From positions 29,141,331-29,205,330 of the forward strand of contig NC_091143.1 in assembly GCF_041381155.1 (NCBI RefSeq): a stretch of DNA of 64,000 nucleotides. Reading direction: 5' to 3'. The notes under the pieces were generated by a model. It saw only the letters and a program-made list of their open reading frames with translations. It made no database searches and was not told where the DNA came from. The translations under genes and the position numbers were made by a program. This stretch comes from Argopecten irradians. Taxonomy: Eukaryota > Mollusca > Bivalvia > Pectinida > Pectinidae. Below are positions 59,901-64,000 of the stretch, in pieces (position 1 is the stretch's first letter; each line of letters begins with the position of its first letter).

Positions 59901-61556
59901 TAAATTGGCATATGTTGGCGTTTTTTGTATCAAAATAGGGCGTTTCCTTATGTCATAAAAATGTTTGGTGCATAACTTGATTTGATCAAAGGAAAAATAG
60001 TTCCGAATATTTACTTTGTATATACACAATAGATCCCGCAACAATGTAAACACAACGCTCTGAAATATTGGTTTTTTCAATAAAAGTGATTAATAGTGAC
60101 AGATCTAACTATATTTGCAAAAAAGAAAAACTCGCACAGGTAACCTTTTCTCCGTTTAACAGCACATACCTAAAATGTATGTTTATGTAACGTGATCAAG
60201 TAATTTAGCCGAGAGTAGCGGTTCACATACCTAATAAACGACATGTTGATGTATCGAGTTATATACAAACAAATAAATATCAAAACTAAAATTCATATAT
60301 ATAAATATTTGCCATATTTTGTGCTTCCATGCAAAACGCCAAATAAGTCAATATATGATCACATCCAAAATATTCCAATTTACGATAATTGCTCTATACA
60401 ACTGCTATTAATAAAATGTTAAACATGGTCATCTATATACAATTGTATAATTTAGCTTACGCAAAACTTTCCAAAAAGCAGACAGAAACTGGTATATAAT
60501 GGTAATAAAGCCATTTCATATGAAACCGACATTGATGATGGGATGTCCATTACACAAAAACACAGAATGAATATTCGAACCTGTCATATCACGAAAAAGT
60601 CTAGTTTCAATATAGCTTTTATATTGACACTTACGTCATTCTTGATAAACATGTCGTTTTCATATAATACAGTGTTCGATCTAACTATTGACAATTGTAC
60701 GATCTATATCACAACTGAAATTCAATACGGCGTAGTGATAATTATACTTTCACAGTAGTACATTTATGTAGAGCTGTTTCTCTCCGGTATACCTTTGTAT
60801 ATGCTGATTATAATTACCTTTATCTATCTGTCTAGAACAATATATTGCGTCATTAAAAAACAGTAGTATTTTTTGCATACTCATTGTTACGTGAATTTCA
60901 ATTTCTAAAAATGATTATGTTTGGATAGCGTATTTAGTACAAAAAAGATGGCATATTCTGTCATTATATAGTGTCAATTATAGTACCTCCCCAGACGAGG
61001 TAGAGGGGACCAGGGAAGGCAAAATGTCGAGGAATTTAATTCGTTCAAAACATTATCACTCGAATAAGGTCATGTCACACCTAGTTGATAGCCCTGATGT
61101 CCCTGAAGATTGCGTTCAAATACACGTTTATCTTAAATACTGTCCATACAATGTTCTCATATCAACAAATGTGGTGAAAATAAATTTCGATAAAAAAGTA
61201 TTTATTTTTTTTAACAATGACGACCGTGAAATATAATGGGTTAGCCTAAAACATAAGTTATATAGAATGAAGCCGTTTAACGTGAACTAGACTTTGTCGA
61301 ATACATGTACACTTCTGACCACGTTTTAAAACATCAGTTTATGACACTAAAAACTGTACTGAGTGTTTTATGAATAGAAAGATTACTTACAGTACATGCT
61401 TCACTTGAGGATACTTTTCACACTGGTCATGCTGACTAACTTACTTCCTGTTTCAAGTGTGACATAAGCCGTTATCTGAGGCGATAAATAACGCGTCATG
61501 CTAGATATTGCTATAAATACCGGGGTAATCTTTTCGACGAATTTGTATTCAACAAC
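53543..61556 (-). CDS. Single-pass membrane protein with ZU5/UPA-like cytoplasmic region, seven-exon model
   Basis: Exons on the minus strand: 61556-61445, 58046-57763, 57492-56985, 56400-56236, 55931-55772, 55266-55173 and 53987-53543 (TAA at 53543-53545). All introns are GT/AG and all phases agree apart from one extra base in exon 3. The product has a short outer part (start missing, probably beyond the window or undetected), a transmembrane helix (IPFSVICMLFITAICLW), a basic stop-transfer stretch (RHLLRIVRKKDK), an acidic linker, a ZU5-like domain, a UPA-like region, and a polar tail ending GIGISAIKQHS. In known families such as the UNC5 netrin receptors, ZU5 and UPA pack together and often precede a death domain; I do not see a clear death domain. 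Ig or TSP1 modules are not seen either. UNC5-like is a loose comparison. The extra base in exon 3 makes pseudogene status possible. Confidence 0.6.
53988..55172. other. Intron 6 of the membrane-protein model
   Basis: AT-rich; no further exon or repeat supported. Confidence 0.45.
55173..55266 (-). CDS. Exon 6: helical stretch
   Basis: Donor CACC/GTAGGT at 55173. With the acceptor CTCAG before 55266 the phase matches exon 5. A stronger acceptor (TTTTTTCCAG, exon start 55276) would need phase 0 and does not match. The peptide AYDEPLKRLIKGLGGRENRI then NLVKRLGG looks helical. It joins exon 7 in phase. Confidence 0.55.
55772..55931 (-). CDS. Exon 5: UPA-like region, second part
   Basis: Acceptor ATTATTTTTTCAG, donor AGGA/GTAAGA (phase 1). 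The peptide contains ECISKRHNLQDDGDIQWKIR and PFRGKVAVTINITNV; the W-then-basic strand followed by FxGxVxVxI fits the closing strands of UPA. Confidence 0.65.
56236..56400 (-). CDS. Exon 4: UPA-like region, first part
   Basis: Acceptor TATCTTCTTCAG, donor CAA/GTAAGG, 55 whole codons in phase 0 at both ends. The peptide contains NFKRIDRGKINILKSEQETA and FQLKPPSNWGHQMDDEG. The Asn-Trp after a basic-hydrophobic stretch resembles the start of UPA domains. Confidence 0.65.
56495..56910. repeat. Dispersed repeat in intron 3
   Basis: Contains GACCTCCAGGGGCCAGAGGG and ends AACTCAGGTGACTGTTATGG then CCCATGGGCTTCGTG. The ending resembles a very common intronic repeat I recall from bivalve genomes; unverified. 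Non-coding here. Confidence 0.45.
56985..57492 (-). CDS. Exon 3: ZU5-like domain, one-base frame problem
   Basis: Acceptor TTTTTTTTTGTAAG before 57492, donor GAA/GTAAGT at 56985. The length of 508 bases is one more than a multiple of three. Before about 57195 the frame gives TLVSPVPEFNVGHVML and SDYARIEIPLCVPV, a good fit to the SPV..G...L..PV.I.IP pattern of ZU5. After it, another frame gives YILPEGRNTCVHVYTKHFSV, where TKHFS fits the end of ZU5, then CPNLHIKMPLLGPYEML. A single extra base near 57190-57200 explains both. An intron from AAA/GTACAT to GATTTAG (~95 bp) is an alternative. Confidence 0.6.
57763..58046 (-). CDS. Exon 2: transmembrane helix and acidic linker
   Basis: Acceptor TTTTATTTCAG before 58046. 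The hydrophobic run IPFSVICMLFITAICLW is followed by RLSRHLL and RKKDK, giving an inside C-terminus. The donor CAG/GTATCA at 57763 is of medium quality and leaves phase 0. The frame stays open beyond it to a stop at about 57699, so the exact exon end is not certain. Confidence 0.6.
58361..58718. mobile_element. MITE-like element in intron 1
   Basis: Terminal inverted repeats AGATGCTCCACCGCTGAC (58363-58380) and the inverse of AGATGCTCCACCGCCGAC (58701-58718), with one mismatch in 18. The AT-rich interior has no coding capacity. It follows a 19-base or longer T run (about 58328-58349). No clear target duplication. Confidence 0.7.
58719..61444. other. Rest of intron 1 of the membrane-protein model
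   Basis: AT-rich. Two plus-strand frames of about 70 codons (60543-60758 and 61024-61236) lack motifs and are treated as chance. Confidence 0.45.
61445..61556 (-). CDS. Exon 1 of the model: extracellular juxtamembrane part
   Basis: Acceptor TTTGTTTCAG before 61556 and donor GGAA/GTAAGT after 61445. Open in one frame: VVEYKFVEKITPVFIAISS, then MTRYLSPQITAYVTLETG. It ends with one base of a codon that the two first bases of the next exon (58046-58045) complete, and that exon starts with the transmembrane helix. Earlier exons are expected because there is no start codon; none were seen up to the satellite at 62.94 kb. Confidence 0.55.
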
Positions 61557-61736
61557 CTGAAACAAATCTATTTAACTTGTGTGTACTTAAAGATCAATAT
61601 CATATAGTACGCTTATAATTCCCTACCTGCAGGACGTACATTTGATATACTAGTTATTGATCGAATTAAAATGTACATTGTACCCGTTTGTGACATGATA
61701 TATTGCCCATTCCGTTGTTGCTAATTTACTTAAAAC

Positions 61737-61870
61737 AGTTAGGTTTGGTTGATTGTGTTAACGTCCTATTAACAGTCAGGGTCATTTAAAGATGGCCTCC
61801 ACGTCCCGTGTATGTGGTGTCTTGAGTGTGTGAAGTGCGAAAACGTCCTTGAAACTATACTTTGCATGTT
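61737..61870 (+). repeat. Dispersed repeat family R1, copy near the right side
   Basis: GTTTGGTTGATTGTGTTAAC, GTCCTATTAACAGTCAGGG and TGTGTGGTGTCTTGAG-like blocks match the first part of the copy at 4797. Truncated downstream. Confidence 0.6.
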
Positions 61871-62942
61871 TGATCGTGCCTTATCTCAGCAAAACGCGAT
61901 GTTACTTACTGATGATTGTCCTAATGCAACTAGTAGTAAAACGCAATACATATATTACAGCCCTTTGATATTGAATTAAGGTCGAAATATGTTTAAATAA
62001 CTAAAAAAAACCTTTTCGTCTAACAGACATTCAGTTAATTATTTTTGGCTTCGGATGAGAAGTAGTTTCAAATCATTAGCCTTTTTTCCTGTGTGATCTT
62101 ACGAGAAGTCAAGATCATTCATTTGAAACGATTATGTTTTCTTTCATTCTACAAATCATTTCTCGTAGCATAATGTTTTTCTTGAAGACCTTTTGATATC
62201 GAAATCCAGTTTTGTTCCTTTAAACTTGAAGAAGCTCAATATGCTATTCCCTGCACAAAAATATGTTGAACTTTATTGCAGTCTGTTACAAGGCAAACGG
62301 CAGGTATTTGGATCTGTTAAAACGTTTTATATTCCGTTGACCTGTCAATAAGAAAGTTTTAATTATTTCAACATTGAAGATATGTATCCAATAAAATATC
62401 TTGCTTTACTGCGCCACGGTTTTTCAGGTGTATAGCACATTTACATAAGCTGGACTTCATTGTTATGGTAGCACTGTCAATTACGTTCGACTCCCTATAA
62501 ATGATGCACGACACCATTAACAACATGTCAAATGAGATTTTGGCTCAGATGGCTTAACGTTGAACACATTCCAATGTTAGCAAATGTCTACTTATAATAT
62601 GGATATTTTTATACCACACAATTTTATTTCAATTTATGATTTTCTATACAAAAACGTGCAATAAATACAAAGGCTTCTTTTATATTACCTATTTCTTGTT
62701 GCCTTGAAACAACCTCTATTTTTTTCGCTCTTTCAAATTGTTACGCATATATTGTGACATAATATTCTAAAAATAATTGCGGATCAATCCCATGATAGCA
62801 CGGCTATTTTTGTGTTGACGGGTGTTGTGTCAATATCTTATCTATATAAAAAAAGGGGGTTAGCCTAAAATACTTTTAAATCGTACCACTCTTATCAAAG
62901 TCAGTCTACCACTGCAGTCAATTAATTTTACTGCAAAACAAA
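61871..62942. other. No gene seen
   Basis: AT-rich. I looked here for earlier exons of the membrane-protein gene and found none with good borders and an open frame. Confidence 0.45.
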
Positions 62943-63250
62943 CTTATGTTTGTGGCTTAACTACTTTCTAAACCATGAACTTCGTGGATATAAAGGACCG
63001 CATCCAGATCATAGCAAGGAGCTTATGGCCTTAAACATTCCAAATGATCAGGTCACGAGGCTACTAGGTTGCAGCATCCGCACATGTTTATAACCTCCTT
63101 CGACACGTGCAGTCGGGTAATGCTACCATCAGGAGACAACCTAGCGAAGTGTTATGAGAAATCACAGACAAGAAGTTGATTGTCTGTGAAAAGGTCACAT
63201 TTAAACAAGTATTCTTCGTCAAAGTATATCGTTTATTGATTAACCCGCCA
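62943..63250 (+). repeat. Isolated S1 segment, second satellite locus
   Basis: Matches S1 of the array from CTTAACTACTTTCTAAACC through GGTCACGAGGCTACTAGG and CTTCGACACGTGCAGTCGG to AACCCGCCAGGAG, with more substitutions than between array copies. The left ~150 bp of S1 (from TTTGTATACATAATT) are missing. The TATA box is changed to TATAAAGG. Confidence 0.85.
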
Positions 63251-64000
63251 GGAGAAACAAATAGATTAAGATGATTTCGTTAAAACAGAATATCAATCTA
63301 AAACAGAAAGATTGAGAAAGAGGCTATGATTTTTTCTAGAAAGCATGTCCAAGAACAATTATTTCCTAGAGATGCAGAAGGGGAGAAGATTTTGTTGAAT
63401 CTGTTACACCCATATCGAAATAGGAAACAAGGAATATGTGGGTGAGAGATTTCCTAAAAATCCTAAAGCCAATATTTTCCGAACCACCTTTAAGACCACA
63501 TACCAACAGAGTGCTGAAAGGGAGATAATATCCGTATCGTCCATCAGAAACACAGGGTGATGAGAGTTTGAGATTTCTTGGAACTCCATAATCAGATATT
63601 TCCGAAACTCGTAAAAAAACGCATATGCCAACGGAACCAGATAATGATGAAAATGAGATTGATTACGTTTCAACTCCTTCGTGCGAATCGACATGAGAAT
63701 TAGGGAGGCGTAAACTGAGATGATTCCATCACAAACTTATCAAACCTGCATCGCCTAGGGAAGCAGCGATATTGTGAATGAGATAACTCCTGGAACTTCT
63801 TAACACCGCATTAACAGCAGAAACAGAGATGCTGAGAGTTAGATGATTTCGTTGAAATAGCTAAACTCGAATCGCCTGCAGAAAACACAGAAGATGAAAG
63901 TTTGACATTTCTGATCAGAACTCCATAATCCGATATTTCCTGAAACTCACTAAAATCCGCATTGTCAAGAGAAAACACAGATGCTGCTGAAAATTTGATG
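63251..64000. repeat. Satellite monomers after S1, running off the window
   Basis: The same sub-monomers as the main array (AACAGCAGAAACAGAGATGC, GATGATTTCGTTGAA, ATAATCCGATATTTCCTG) but more diverged, in the same order relative to S1. They continue past the right edge. Confidence 0.85.

Noticed and set aside
60543..60758. A 71-codon plus-strand frame with a hydrophobic stretch
   Set aside because: No motif, no splice context, and AT-rich composition like the surrounding intron.
61024..61236. A 70-codon plus-strand frame starting in a fair ATG context
   Set aside because: No recognisable domain, and it overlaps the intron of a better-supported minus-strand gene. Kept out of the gene list.

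Overview
This window looks like AT-rich nuclear DNA from a marine mollusc, most likely a bivalve. I see no prokaryotic gene organisation. Cellular coding sequence appears only as short exons with GT/AG borders, long stretches are non-coding, and non-LTR retrotransposon debris, a PIF/Harbinger transposon, foldback elements and MITE-like elements are frequent. Several dispersed repeats resemble ones I remember from bivalve genomes; that is memory, not a search, and I cannot name the species.

Layout. 1-16.9 kb: mostly non-coding, with a possible C-terminal exon at the left edge, a 1.1 kb inverted repeat with ~325 bp arms (3.18-4.30 kb), a MITE (11.27-11.49 kb), a palindrome (16.36-16.47 kb) and dispersed repeat copies. 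16.93-30.2 kb: a large hierarchical tandem array. Alternating ~60 and ~85 bp sub-monomers (about 145 bp per pair) are arranged in five higher-order copies of about 2.46-2.86 kb. Each copy carries non-satellite segment S1 (~450 bp, with a TATAAAAG box), and the copies are joined by a second non-satellite segment, S2 (~130 bp). S1 followed by more satellite returns at 62.94-64.0 kb, and S2 occurs alone at 44.04 kb. 30.64-31.28 kb: a minisatellite with a 39 bp core. 34.1-36.8 kb and 37.9-40.1 kb: two decayed LINEs on the minus strand. 41.8-43.3 kb: two small LINE fragments on the plus strand. 44.6-45.35 kb: three phase-compatible, splice-bounded blocks of unknown nature. 47.33-50.41 kb: a PIF/Harbinger element whose transposase is broken by frameshifts, stops and a 692 bp foldback element with 9 bp target duplications. 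50.75-51.29 kb: the first two exons of an ARF-like GTPase. 53.54-61.56 kb: a seven-exon minus-strand gene for a single-pass membrane protein with a ZU5/UPA-like cytoplasmic region.

How the genes work together. The two cellular genes show no sign of acting together. The ARF-like fragment keeps its P-loop and switch I but has His where the family has its catalytic Gln, and I cannot find its third exon. The membrane-protein gene is phase-consistent across its exons except for one extra base in exon 3, so it may be a pseudogene, carry an assembly error, or use a small intron I cannot prove.

The most interesting structures are the compound satellite whose S1 and S2 segments also occur outside the array (suggesting satellite-bearing mobile elements), the long inverted repeat with mirrored TATA-like boxes, and the foldback-in-Harbinger nested insertion, from which the insertion history can be read. 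All homology statements rest on reading motifs by eye.
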